From Mariannaea sp. PMI_226 (taxonomy: Eukaryota > Ascomycota > Sordariomycetes > Hypocreales > Nectriaceae), in the NCBI GenBank assembly GCA_024336345.1, contig JANFOG010000009.1, forward strand, positions 310,001 through 374,000: 64,000 nucleotides of DNA, read 5' to 3'. The notes under the pieces are model-generated. The model saw nothing but the letters and a program-made list of their open reading frames with translations, ran no database searches and had not been told where the DNA came from. Below are positions 34,393-43,874 of this stretch, piece after piece; positions within the stretch are counted from its first letter, which is position 1; every line of letters starts with the position of its first letter. Position numbers and translations under genes: made by a program.

Positions 34393-36570
34393 ATGTTGCC
34401 CTCACCCCTACGGAACTCGCGTATGTTGCGTGGGCCTTGGGAGGACGACCTCCGTCGTGACGCCGTAAAACAGCTCAAAGCGGGCCGCTACGACCTCTTC
34501 CCTCTGAAAGACGTGCAGTTGTTGACAGATGGTCTCCTACGATCGTTTTCGGGTGGCTTCCTCAGACGCGACATCAATCCTCACACGGTAGAGTGCGACG
34601 AGCTGTGCTTCGAAGCGCTCAAAGAGCTTCGGGGTGAACTCTGGACCTACGAAGCAGCCATTGTGTCGGTTCTTCACGTAATTTCCGCCGAAGAGGGTCG
34701 TAAACACATCAACGGTTCGAGATTCAAGACGGAGCATGATGACGAATTCGCCCTCCACCAAGCCAGGGCCTACCTCCAATGTCTTGTTCTAGCATTCCGG
34801 GTTCGACCAGAAATATTCAACAAAGAGGTGCCGATCATCGCAAACGACCTACTTTTAATTTTGAAAGAGTTTGGCGAGCATGAAAGGTTCCCATCTGTGC
34901 TGAGGGTGCTTCGGGCAATCGAAGACGGAACCTGTGAGGATTTTCTATCCAAGGAACTGATCCAAATCATCCTCCGGCGGACTTCCTATCAGCAAAATTT
35001 GGATAGAGAGCTAAGGAAGCTCTTTAGAGAAAAAAACCTGTTTTCCATATATTGCCTCGTTGGGGGGTTAAGGTCAATCAGGGCTGGAACAGCAGCTGCA
35101 GAGCTGGCATCTGAAGTGATCCCCCATCTCGAAATATGGATGCCCTGGACTCCGAATCCTAGTCGCATTAAGATATGGGATGCGCAACTCAAAAACGAAT
35201 CGCAAATAAAACAGCTACACCCTGTCCTAGAACTGGAGGGCCCCGATATAAAACACCATCTAGAAACCTTTCGAAGGTCGAGCCCAGGGCAATATGGCCC
35301 TGAAGCCCTACGCATCCCTCCCAGACAAGGTCACTATATACTGGACTGCCTACTGCAGGTGTTTGACAAGGCAGTACGTAAAGGCGAGGAGGCTGTAAGC
35401 CTGTTCATCACTCTTTGCGTGAGAAACCCCAGGAAGATTAGCTGGATGGCGCTTGACCAGGTCGAAGCCGCCGTTGAAGCATGCAGCCCAACGGATATAC
35501 TGAAGTTGGACAAATACATGAGGTATCTCGAGGGTTTGAGCGAGCATGAGCGCAGACGGAACAGTATCGACATGGAAGTACATAGAAAATCTCGCTTGTA
35601 CGAGGGAATTCAAGTCATGGCGAAGGCCCTCCCCGTTATCCAATCGTCAAATCGTTTCCGAAGGACCTTTGGCCATGTCGGGGACCTTGAGCATCGTAGC
35701 GCACGAACTATGTCAGATGGACAGTTGGAGCTTCTTGAGCAGCTTGATACAGGGCGGTTCAACGAAGCGTTTGCGATCCAACTTGGCCGACTGGGCGGAG
35801 CAATGCTCAGAGCACGATGGCTTCACGCTCACTGGAGCGAAGCATACGTCGACATGCTGCAAAAGATACCGAACGACCTGAGTATTTCTACTATTTTCAA
35901 GATGATACGAGAATCTCGGGATGACCCCAGGATCTACTGTGACGCCCTAGCATCTACCTTGGGCGGCTGTGATCCCGAAGAGGGCGACGCTGAGACGAAG
36001 ACAGTGGAGGCCACAATTCGCCTCCTGAGTAACCCAATCTGGTCTGTGCCCATGCAAGACTACGACTGCAATAGCCTCCGAGACATGCTCCTCCGGGAGG
36101 CCATGCGCGGTTTCAGCTCCAAAGATGCCACTGCCTGCGTCAAACAGAGCCAGGAAGAACACAACATCTTCGTGCGCGAAATGCGCACCTTCCTTGCTGC
36201 CGCAGCCGACACTGATGCAAATACTGACGCCGTGTGCATCCACCTTACCAACTATCTGGGTGTGCGGTGCAAGGATTCCACGGCACGCACCAGGATCCCC
36301 GCCGAGTGCTGGCGCCAGCTGCTGCTGCACTTGATGCGATGTCGCCCGCCAGGGCTGCTGGAGCGCTGTGGTCCGGAGTTGCCCATGGAGAAGTGGACTG
36401 AGTGGACGCGGAATCTGCAGAAACTGTTTGGTGAGCGCCATTATGACCCCGAGGGCGGGCTGGGATTTACAAAGGACAAATTCAATGCGGTGACGGCGAG
36501 GAAGATTGGGGTTGGAAGGATGGCAAGTACAAGTACATATTCCACGACGAATAGCGATAGAAATGCATGA
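34393..36570 (+). CDS. Uncharacterised 725-aa alpha-helical protein
   Basis: A single long open frame with no internal intron signal needed. Start options are ATG at 34393 or at 34423 (MLRGPWEDDL); the second gives a cleaner N-terminus. I do not recognise a family. The sequence is evenly charged, predicted mostly helical, with no signal peptide, membrane segment or low-complexity tail except a Ser/Thr-rich end. Notable stretches are HEDDEFALHQARAYLQCL-like helices near residue 120, repeated Arg/Leu-rich helices through the middle and a Trp-containing C-terminal block (MEKWTEWTRNLQKLFGERHYDPEGG). The length and absence of stops make it a real gene. It converges on the seven-TM gene at 36884 with only 313 bp between the stops. 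Confidence 0.75.
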   Translation: MLPSPLRNSRMLRGPWEDDLRRDAVKQLKAGRYDLFPLKDVQLLTDGLLRSFSGGFLRRDINPHTVECDELCFEALKELRGELWTYEAAIVSVLHVISAEEGRKHINGSRFKTEHDDEFALHQARAYLQCLVLAFRVRPEIFNKEVPIIANDLLLILKEFGEHERFPSVLRVLRAIEDGTCEDFLSKELIQIILRRTSYQQNLDRELRKLFREKNLFSIYCLVGGLRSIRAGTAAAELASEVIPHLEIWMPWTPNPSRIKIWDAQLKNESQIKQLHPVLELEGPDIKHHLETFRRSSPGQYGPEALRIPPRQGHYILDCLLQVFDKAVRKGEEAVSLFITLCVRNPRKISWMALDQVEAAVEACSPTDILKLDKYMRYLEGLSEHERRRNSIDMEVHRKSRLYEGIQVMAKALPVIQSSNRFRRTFGHVGDLEHRSARTMSDGQLELLEQLDTGRFNEAFAIQLGRLGGAMLRARWLHAHWSEAYVDMLQKIPNDLSISTIFKMIRESRDDPRIYCDALASTLGGCDPEEGDAETKTVEATIRLLSNPIWSVPMQDYDCNSLRDMLLREAMRGFSSKDATACVKQSQEEHNIFVREMRTFLAAAADTDANTDAVCIHLTNYLGVRCKDSTARTRIPAECWRQLLLHLMRCRPPGLLERCGPELPMEKWTEWTRNLQKLFGERHYDPEGGLGFTKDKFNAVTARKIGVGRMASTSTYSTTNSDRNA

Positions 36571-36883
36571 TCATACGGAAATGAGACAGGGAATGAGATA
36601 GAAGCTGGTGTTGGGGATATACAGATTGATTAATGACGGAATCCTTTGACGCGGTGTATGATTTGTTGTCAAGTCTTGGGCTGAGCTTGGTTGCATTGGG
36701 AGGGAAACGATATGGAGTTTACAAAACAACTTCTTAGCATTGGGTATAATTAATTAGAGGAGATTCAATCTTTGATCTCGGCAGCTTGCACCTCCATCGA
36801 GTTGACATAAGCAAAACACGCCTGTTCGTTCGTTCTTCCATTAATCCATCAACCCACCCATCCATCTATCCATGACATTCATT
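36571..36883. other. Short spacer between convergent genes
   Basis: 313 bp of AT-rich sequence holding both 3' UTRs. It includes a CATC-rich repeat (about 36840-36870). No gene. Confidence 0.5.
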
Positions 36884-38390
36884 TTACTGTGATACCGCTT
36901 CCTCTAGAACAGGTTCTTGCCGTGTAAACATTGCCGACAGGTCTCGGGATCTGGATTGATGTATGGACCCGCGAAGACTTCGATTTGAAGGCGTTCGGAG
37001 TTCTTGCTTCGAGCGTTGCCCTGGTAGTAGGTTTTTCATACTGAAAGCCGACGATGCGCGAGAGTGCTCCTCCCAGTTCAGGCCAACCTTGGGGTTCAAT
37101 GCGCCATATTTTTCGCGAAGGATATCAAGGTAAGCCTCGGCAGCTTGCATCTTCTGCTCATGCGTCAAGGCAACGTTGGCCGAGAGTGGGCCGTTCTCGA
37201 GGAGCCGCACCAAGCTGCGCTTGTTGTTTGCAAGGAGGTCGTCGATGAGGCTGGCAAACTCGGGAGAGTCGATTCGGTGACTCTCTGTGACTTCATCCAG
37301 CTTGTCGAGTATGGCCTTGCGGATGTCGTTCCGCACAAGCTCGATGTCGTCAGTGACTATCTCCTCGGGGCTCGACAGCGTTCGAGCGAGCCATATCCCA
37401 ATGATCAGATAGAGGCATGTGAGGAGACCGTATGTAATGTCGCCGGTGAAGACGGTCGTATTGCGAGAAACGTTGGGTTTTTGAATAGCTATGCCGAATT
37501 GTGCCGACGACCGCGCGAGCAGGATGAGGTTCGCTGCCATTAACACAATCTGCGTCTATAAGAGAGAAAGAAAATAAAAGGTCAGCATACACTTTGTAGT
37601 TGATGGGAGGAAGAAGATATATTTGTAAGGTTGAACTTACCAATCGAGGGCTTCCCTCATCCTTCGTGGTACGCCACAAAATCGCGACCGAAGCGGCACC
37701 GGTGGTAAGAAGGCTGAAGCCGAAGAAGAAGGCATTCATCGTCAGCTCAAACTGCCTCTTCTTGGTCGCGACATCAGCAATGGTGTTCAGGCTGCTAAAC
37801 TCCATCCATACCACCGACAGCGCGAACTGGAGGAGCACAAAAAAGGTCGACATGAGATAGACGATGAACAGGAAAGCGTAGGCGACTCCCCACCACCATT
37901 GCTTCTGCTTCTTCGTAAACCGACGCGGCTTGAACTCGCGAAAGACGATCGTGTAGTTGCCCCAAAGGATGAGAATGGTCGAGAGGACGTAGAAGGTATC
38001 CCATATTGGCATGATGAGAATGTAGCCGTAGACGACGCTGTCCTTGTGCCAGTGAAGCCATCTATCGAGGACAACTACTATGTACCAGCTATATTTTTGT
38101 TTTCACATGCCGCTCGTTAGCTACCAATGGTCTTTTTGACACTGTAGATTCGTAGATGCCCTTCGGGAGACTACTTACAAGCCGAGCACCGCCGTGCCTA
38201 CCATGATCGTCCAGAACTCTGGCCATATCTGCCCTCGCTTCAGTAACCTGTGGTAGAGGACGGTGAGGATAGCTGTGACGACAAGCCAAATCGTCACAAA
38301 CACAGGATCCGCGGTGCTGTCGGCTTCGGGGAGAGGTTGCGCAGGAAGACTCCAAAGCGAGCTTTTCTTGATACTGCTACTATTAGACAT
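36884..38390 (-). CDS. Uncharacterised seven-TM membrane protein
   Basis: Exons on the minus strand: 38390-38179, 38088-37641, 37555-36884 (443 aa). Seven hydrophobic segments: FVTIWLVVTAILTVLYHRLL, the FWTIMVGTAVLGFWYIVVVL region, a YGYILIMPIW...LILWGNY span, AYAFLFIVYLMSTFFVLLQF, FFFGFSLLTTGAASVAILW, IVLMAANLILLAR and ITYGLLTCLYLIIGIWLA. A hydrophilic tail of about 150 residues follows, with a helical part and a Ser/Arg-rich end, probably cytosolic. The N-terminus is Ser-rich without a signal peptide. It has the shape of a fungal seven-TM receptor-like or transport protein, but no CFEM or other diagnostic motif is present, so no ligand or role is claimed. Confidence 0.8.
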
Positions 38391-39460
38391 TGCAGCAAAA
38401 AAGAAAAAAAAGAATAACCCTTAGAAAAGACACTTCTTTTTTTTTTTCTTTTCCAATGAATGGCTATAGGAGTTCAGTCCAGTCCCCCCAATCCTTGATA
38501 CATGACGAAAAGATAAGTCAATTGAGAAAGCTCTGCCAGAGCAAAGTTGAAAACGCCTAGAGACGAGGAGAGAAAGCCTGCCCTCAGCTTCTGCATCATT
38601 CATTCTCCCCTGCGACCCCCCCGACAGCACTAGAAGTCTCGCAGAGCCTCAGAGTCTCGAATGTCAGTGAAAGTATCTCTCAAGTACCTCAATCATAGTA
38701 CATGCCGCTACTTCAAAAAAAGAAAGGACGCAAGAGGAAAAAGAAAAAAGGAAAAAAGGCGATACACACCCCAGCCAAGGCCCTAGTGGGCGCCAAACCG
38801 TGTGATTGGAAGCCGATATTTGCCAATAGTTGGGCGTCGAATCCACAAAGTCAGCCAGTTATCCCACGGGTCCTACCTCGTGAGGCGTCGGGATCCATGT
38901 TGCGATGATCCTGATGGCGTGGGGTAGTTCGGATGAGGGGGGCCCGTGAGGTTGAAAGGGGCGGCCAAATTGAAAAGGTTGAAAACCACCCTACATAGTA
39001 GGTGGGCGAAAATACAACTATTGGGGGCGAAGTGCGCTGGTGTATGCAAAGTGTTGCCGAGCTATGCAGCAACGGAATATAGACCAATGGCAACCCAAGT
39101 TCACTCTCAGGTTTCCGGTTAGCAGCACGTCCGCGCACTTCAGCCCCCCTCGCCTACATTTGATACCACGCTTTTTTCGTTTTATTAGGGCGTGTACTAT
39201 CTATCTCATGGTCCAAGGATTGTGATATGTCGCAGTGCGCCAACGCCAACGCCAACGCTCTGAAGATGCAAGGCAACCCGGCCTCTACTGTGTAGTGGCC
39301 CGTCGATCCATCCTCCCCAATAACCTATTGAACATGCCTTCAGCCAAGTCTCATCAGCGCTGAAAATAGGAACGGAAAATCGCCCTGTAAATGGTGTAGT
39401 CGTCTGTCTACATAGTACGGATTACTACATGATTACCCCAGTATGTATGTATGTCAAAAC
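38391..39460. other. Intergenic, promoter of the seven-TM gene
   Basis: 1.07 kb. Purine/pyrimidine runs at 38397-38455 and 38717-38757, a (CAACGC)3 tandem at 39241-39258 and TATG repeats near 39440-39452. No coding signal recognised. Confidence 0.45.
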
Positions 39461-42400
39461 TCAGCCGTGACGCCCCGCTTTCAACGACACGACGTCTCCC
39501 TGCACAATCACCCTCTCGACCGACTCGTCGTCCCTCCCATCGCCCAATCGCCGCAGGCACGGTAGCGTCATCAAATCAACTGTGAGTTTCACAGCATCAT
39601 ACTCCGCATCATCCTTGAAGCGCTCCCCCGAAACCACCACCTGACCATGTCCGACCGCGTCGAGGCACACGTGTGCCCGCTGCGAGCCCATCTCCAGAGC
39701 CAGCTCGCCCACCGCCTGCGCAATGCTCCCGATCTCGGCCGTGGCCTGAGGGTTCAGCCGGTTATCACTAATTTGGAGCAGGCTGGCGATAAGCCCTTCC
39801 GTCACGGCTGCGACGTTGGCGTTGAAGCAGCGCACCAAGCGGTTGTGCTGTTGACCAGCCCTCACCCCCTTGAGGATTCCGTCAAAGGTGGTGGCGCGCC
39901 ACTTATTGAGGCCCTTGTTGCTCAAAACAAAAGACTCATTCGGGTCTGCTGGGAAAAAACAAGGAAAAGAAAAAAAGAGATTAGCCACGGTCTTTTGGGG
40001 GGGTATGATTATCATTTCAGTGGCTTGACACTTACCGCTATCAATTGAGGTTGCAAGGAGCTGTCGCAGAGAATCAATGAGATCGTATCCCTCAGTTCTG
40101 GCATCGCCAAGTGCCCCAAAACCAAGTTGCTGGGCAAAGAATCCCGCGATGAGCGTTCTCCAGCAAAGATTGCGCACAAATTGAGGCCAAATTCGCCCTC
40201 CTCGTTGAGCATTCCTAGCCAGGTAGTTTGTAGGATCTAGGGCCTGGTCAAACGTGAATCTATCTGGCTTGGGGACCCAACTCATGAGATTGTTGACTCG
40301 CTTCCCTAGCCGCTCGAAGCTGCTCTTGAACTGCTCATCTGTGATGGGTGTATAATCACTCGTCCTGCTGAGATTTGCCATGTGGTCTTGGAGACTGTTG
40401 ATGGTCGCATTTAGCTTCCCTGTCTCGCTGTAGAAGATGGCTTGGAAGTCCATCTGCATCTTTTGCGTCGTTGCTTGATGACTCTCTGCCATCAACCTTT
40501 TCTCACTCTCCTTCTTCTCTTCTAGAGCCTTTATTGACGCTTGGGACAAGTCAAACTCTTCCTTCCGGACTTTTTCCAAGGCCTCCACCTGCTGCTTGTG
40601 AACTGTAGAGTTGTGATCAAGCGTCCTCTGATACTGTTCTGATTTGTGATCGAGTGTCCTCTGATACTGTTCTGCCTGGTTCTTGTTGGTAGTCTCCAAC
40701 TGGAAAATCGTGTCTTGGTAGTCTGCGTGGATTTGCTTCGTTTGCTCATTGTGCCATTGCTCAAACTCTTGTTTTTTGTGTTGTTGATCGGCTTCCAGCT
40801 GCTGAACGTCAAAAAGAGCCTTGTCCCTTTCTTGCTTCGCCTGCGCAAGCTCCGAATCCCGAGTCTTTAGGTTTGCTTCGACAACTTGAGAATAGGCGAT
40901 CTCGTCTTTCCATTTTTTGTCAATCACCTTAACAAACCTTTCGGCCTTATCAGCCTTGGTAGTCGCATCGATCCATAAAGATTGAACTTTTTGTTCTGCT
41001 TTTTCAGCAGCTTCGAGTTTCTTCTTCAGTGCCAGAATGGAATCAGAGCGACTTTTGAGAAGCTTGTTTTGTTCCTCAATCACATCCTGCTTGTCACTCA
41101 ACTGACGGTTCAAGTCCGCCAATTTTTTTGGTATCCATTCCAACAGCCTGCTCAATGGGTCAAGATACTCATTTTTCGGCACCTTGTAGTCTGTCATGAA
41201 GCGAATCAGGCGCTTGTTGTCAACGGATAGGCTGCCATCGTAGGAGTTGTATGATGCTGTTTTGCTTATTTGTTTTTTGGACTTGTCTACAGATTCTCGT
41301 TTTGATTTCACCTTGTCTCGAAGTCGCGACATCCTGCCACTCTTTTGCTCATGAACCTGGGTATCGGGATTGGAATTTTGCTCAACTAGCCTCTCGTTCT
41401 CTCTCGATGGCCCGGTCAATCTACCGCGTTCATCACTTGGATTCGATTCAGAGTCTGGTTCAGATTCTGTCGATTCTTCGGGTTCGGGCTCAGATTCGCC
41501 AACTGGAGGGCGTGTTTCCGCTGGCTCGATGAGTTTCTCTGTCCTACGTATCTGAGGTGGGTCTCTTGGAGTATGCTTCATTTCTTCTTGGGGGACATTT
41601 TGGAGGGTTTTTTGGAGCGAGGGCTTTGAGTTGTGTCGATGCGTCAATTGGGTTACTTGCTGATGCGTCTGCGGTTGGGTGTGTGAAAGCTTAGGGTCCG
41701 GTGTCATGCTGCTTCGTTGTGAGTCAGATGGCATAGTAGGGCCGGTAGGACTGGCAGGCATGTGTTTTGGGTCCATCTTCATGGTTGCGAAAAGAGCTCC
41801 TTCAAGAGCCATTGTGTTTGAAGCATTGCTTTCGAATTGGTTCTGCCCCGCCGGGCTGTAAGCCCGATAAGATGGCATTGATCCAGATTGGTAGGGCTGC
41901 TGTGAACCGGCCGAAGGTATAGTGTTTGGAATTGGCCTACTTTGCACACGAGGCGTGGATGATATCTCATATGGTCCCTGGCCTGTGTCTGGCAATATTG
42001 CTAGACGCCCGTCAAGCATTACTGGACTAGCATGGAAATTCTGGGAAGACAATTCATATGCTGAGCGCTGCTGGTTTAGCTGCTGGGTATGAGCAGATTG
42101 TTGGTGTTGTTCCTTAAACGACGACGCTGAAACTTCAGTATTGGGAGCCTCAGCAGCCGGAAAGATCCTTTCGGGGCTCCATGTATATTTTCTGGTATAT
42201 CTTGATTCTCTTGTCTGTGTCTGGTTGTGGACTGGTTGTGAAGTCAGAGATGAGCGTAGCGGCGCATTTGTCTCGGTGTCATTCGATAGGCTTGAAACAG
42301 AAGTTGCTGGCGGAGCGTTCCCGGAGTATAATTGACTGGGAGAATCGTCCGTGATGGGAAATCGGGTGTACTGGTCGGACAGTTGTTCATCTCTGGGTTC

Positions 42401-42649
42401 CTGACCTGGAAGCGGGCTGGAGCTTGTCTGGTCTGATCGTAGTGGAGGGGACGCGGACGTGGGCGTGGGATCTTTCTGGAATGGCGAATCTCGTTTGTAC
42501 AGATCTGCGATCGGCAATTGACGTGGTAAAGAAGGTGGCTCTTCGTCTTCGTAAGGTGTCGTCTTCAGCCTTGATTGGTTTTGAGCTTCCTTGTTCCGTT
42601 GAAGCTTGGCGGATGAGGCTTTCTTGCCGAAGACGAAATGCTTGAGCAT
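39461..42649 (-). CDS. Large coiled-coil protein of unknown function
   Basis: Exons 42649-40036 and 39948-39461 (1033 aa). The start is the ATG opening MLKHFVFGKKASS; the open frame runs further upstream only to a TTG. Residues 1-500 are Ser/Pro/Gln-rich and disordered, with an acidic Glu/Ser patch. Residues about 520-800 form long Lys/Glu/Gln coiled coils (DKSEQYQRTLDHNS-type heptads, including a near-exact duplicated unit EQYQRTLDH). A folded C-terminal domain begins near FERLGKRVNNLMSWVPKPD and contains IWPQFVRNLCWRTLIAGFFA and ADPNESFVLSNKGLNKWR. The 87-nt intron is divisible by three and has no stop, so unspliced message would still read through; splicing is supported by the GTAAGT donor and because it joins SIDS to ADPNESF. 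Divergent from the Hsp70-like gene. Confidence 0.85.
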   Translation of the reverse strand: MLKHFVFGKKASSAKLQRNKEAQNQSRLKTTPYEDEEPPSLPRQLPIADLYKRDSPFQKDPTPTSASPPLRSDQTSSSPLPGQEPRDEQLSDQYTRFPITDDSPSQLYSGNAPPATSVSSLSNDTETNAPLRSSLTSQPVHNQTQTRESRYTRKYTWSPERIFPAAEAPNTEVSASSFKEQHQQSAHTQQLNQQRSAYELSSQNFHASPVMLDGRLAILPDTGQGPYEISSTPRVQSRPIPNTIPSAGSQQPYQSGSMPSYRAYSPAGQNQFESNASNTMALEGALFATMKMDPKHMPASPTGPTMPSDSQRSSMTPDPKLSHTQPQTHQQVTQLTHRHNSKPSLQKTLQNVPQEEMKHTPRDPPQIRRTEKLIEPAETRPPVGESEPEPEESTESEPDSESNPSDERGRLTGPSRENERLVEQNSNPDTQVHEQKSGRMSRLRDKVKSKRESVDKSKKQISKTASYNSYDGSLSVDNKRLIRFMTDYKVPKNEYLDPLSRLLEWIPKKLADLNRQLSDKQDVIEEQNKLLKSRSDSILALKKKLEAAEKAEQKVQSLWIDATTKADKAERFVKVIDKKWKDEIAYSQVVEANLKTRDSELAQAKQERDKALFDVQQLEADQQHKKQEFEQWHNEQTKQIHADYQDTIFQLETTNKNQAEQYQRTLDHKSEQYQRTLDHNSTVHKQQVEALEKVRKEEFDLSQASIKALEEKKESEKRLMAESHQATTQKMQMDFQAIFYSETGKLNATINSLQDHMANLSRTSDYTPITDEQFKSSFERLGKRVNNLMSWVPKPDRFTFDQALDPTNYLARNAQRGGRIWPQFVRNLCWRTLIAGFFAQQLGFGALGDARTEGYDLIDSLRQLLATSIDSGKCQATEMIIIPPQKTVANLFFSFPCFFPADPNESFVLSNKGLNKWRATTFDGILKGVRAGQQHNRLVRCFNANVAAVTEGLIASLLQISDNRLNPQATAEIGSIAQAVGELALEMGSQRAHVCLDAVGHGQVVVSGERFKDDAEYDAVKLTVDLMTLPCLRRLGDGRDDESVERVIVQGDVVSLKAGRHG

Positions 42650-43498
42650 TGCGCTGATCGCAAAAACGGAAGCGAGCGATCGCGAAAGTTGAAACAAAAT
42701 AAAACAAAACAAAACAAAAGAAAGGAAGAATTCAATAGAATATAGTCAACAGATGGGGGCCTTCTGATTTTCTTGCTTTATTGTTCAAGCTCGATGGGAA
42801 AGGAATGGAGGAAAACGACCCGAGAAAATGACGTGGGAAGCTATCAATCAGCCTGCTGCAGCAGCCAACAGAGGGAGAGGAGGAACAGGTGCGAGCAGCT
42901 GGGTGGGCAGTGGTCAAAGTCAAAGAGCCTCAGCGCATTGTCATGACGCCCCCATCGCGGCTGGGATCAATTGAAATCTGCCCAACTGCTCAGCTCATGC
43001 TGGACAAAAGATACCTCCAGTACAAAATGGTCGACTTCAATCAGTGCTTGGCTATTTCAGCCCCGCTCCACCATGTTCAAGGTCAACGGGGTAGACTTAT
43101 GGCATGGAGACTATTTACACATCCATCCTTTTCTGTCGCTCACGCCAGCATCGAACAAGACAAGGCGGCCAGGTCTTCTCAGTGCCTCCCACAGCCACGC
43201 CACAGCGCAGCCCAGCACCTCGCAGCCCATGCAAGCTTGCCCCCCCAGGAGCTTCCTCTGGCCACACCCTCCAGGTTCCAGCGCCCACACCCGCACCGCC
43301 AGTGCTAATGAATGGATGTACGAGCTATGTATCAATGCAATCAACGACATCCCCATAGCAGCTATTAAGTAGGTAGTATCAGTCTCTCCTTGTGTCAACT
43401 TCCATATCTCAATCCTCCCTACTTGACTTGCTAGATATCTCCTTTCTTCAACGTCTCGTCTTGCTGACGATACAGTAACAAAGGCTAAGCAATCCGCA
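42650..43498. promoter_or_regulatory. Divergent promoter between coiled-coil and Hsp70-like genes
   Basis: 849 bp. An A/C-rich run of AAAAC units at about 42691-42720 lies directly before the coiled-coil start (its likely 5' UTR). Frames at 42889-43398 lack motifs. Co-regulation of the two flanking genes is possible from the layout only. Confidence 0.4.
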
Positions 43499-43828
43499 AT
43501 GTCTCACTATACTACCTCCCCCGAACGGCCTTCAATTCCTATGAGTTCGATACCTGTAATGGGATCAGGTTATCCAGTCCCAGGCCACTACACTGTGAAT
43601 TTTGGTCAACCCTATCCTCCTGTTGAAGGGCAGCCCAGCTTGAGCCCTCCTGGAGCACCGCCGGTTCCTACTCCCGCGAGCTTCACAGCCAGGGTGGTGT
43701 CTCAGAGCCCTCGCGATCTCAGCTTCAATCAGCGAGCTAGAGCACCCAATACTCAACAAGCAGAACAGGTGCCACGCTTCATTATCTGTATAGATTATGG
43801 AACCACATTCACAGGCACGTTTCATGTT

Positions 43829-43874
<46 letters not shown>

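Noticed and set aside
39647..40048. 133-codon plus frame antisense to the coiled-coil gene
   Set aside because: Shadow of the opposite strand; no motif and no independent start context.
42650..42712. Start of the coiled-coil protein at 42712
   Set aside because: It would be a TTG within an AAAAC-type 5' UTR; the ATG at 42649 gives a sensible N-terminus.
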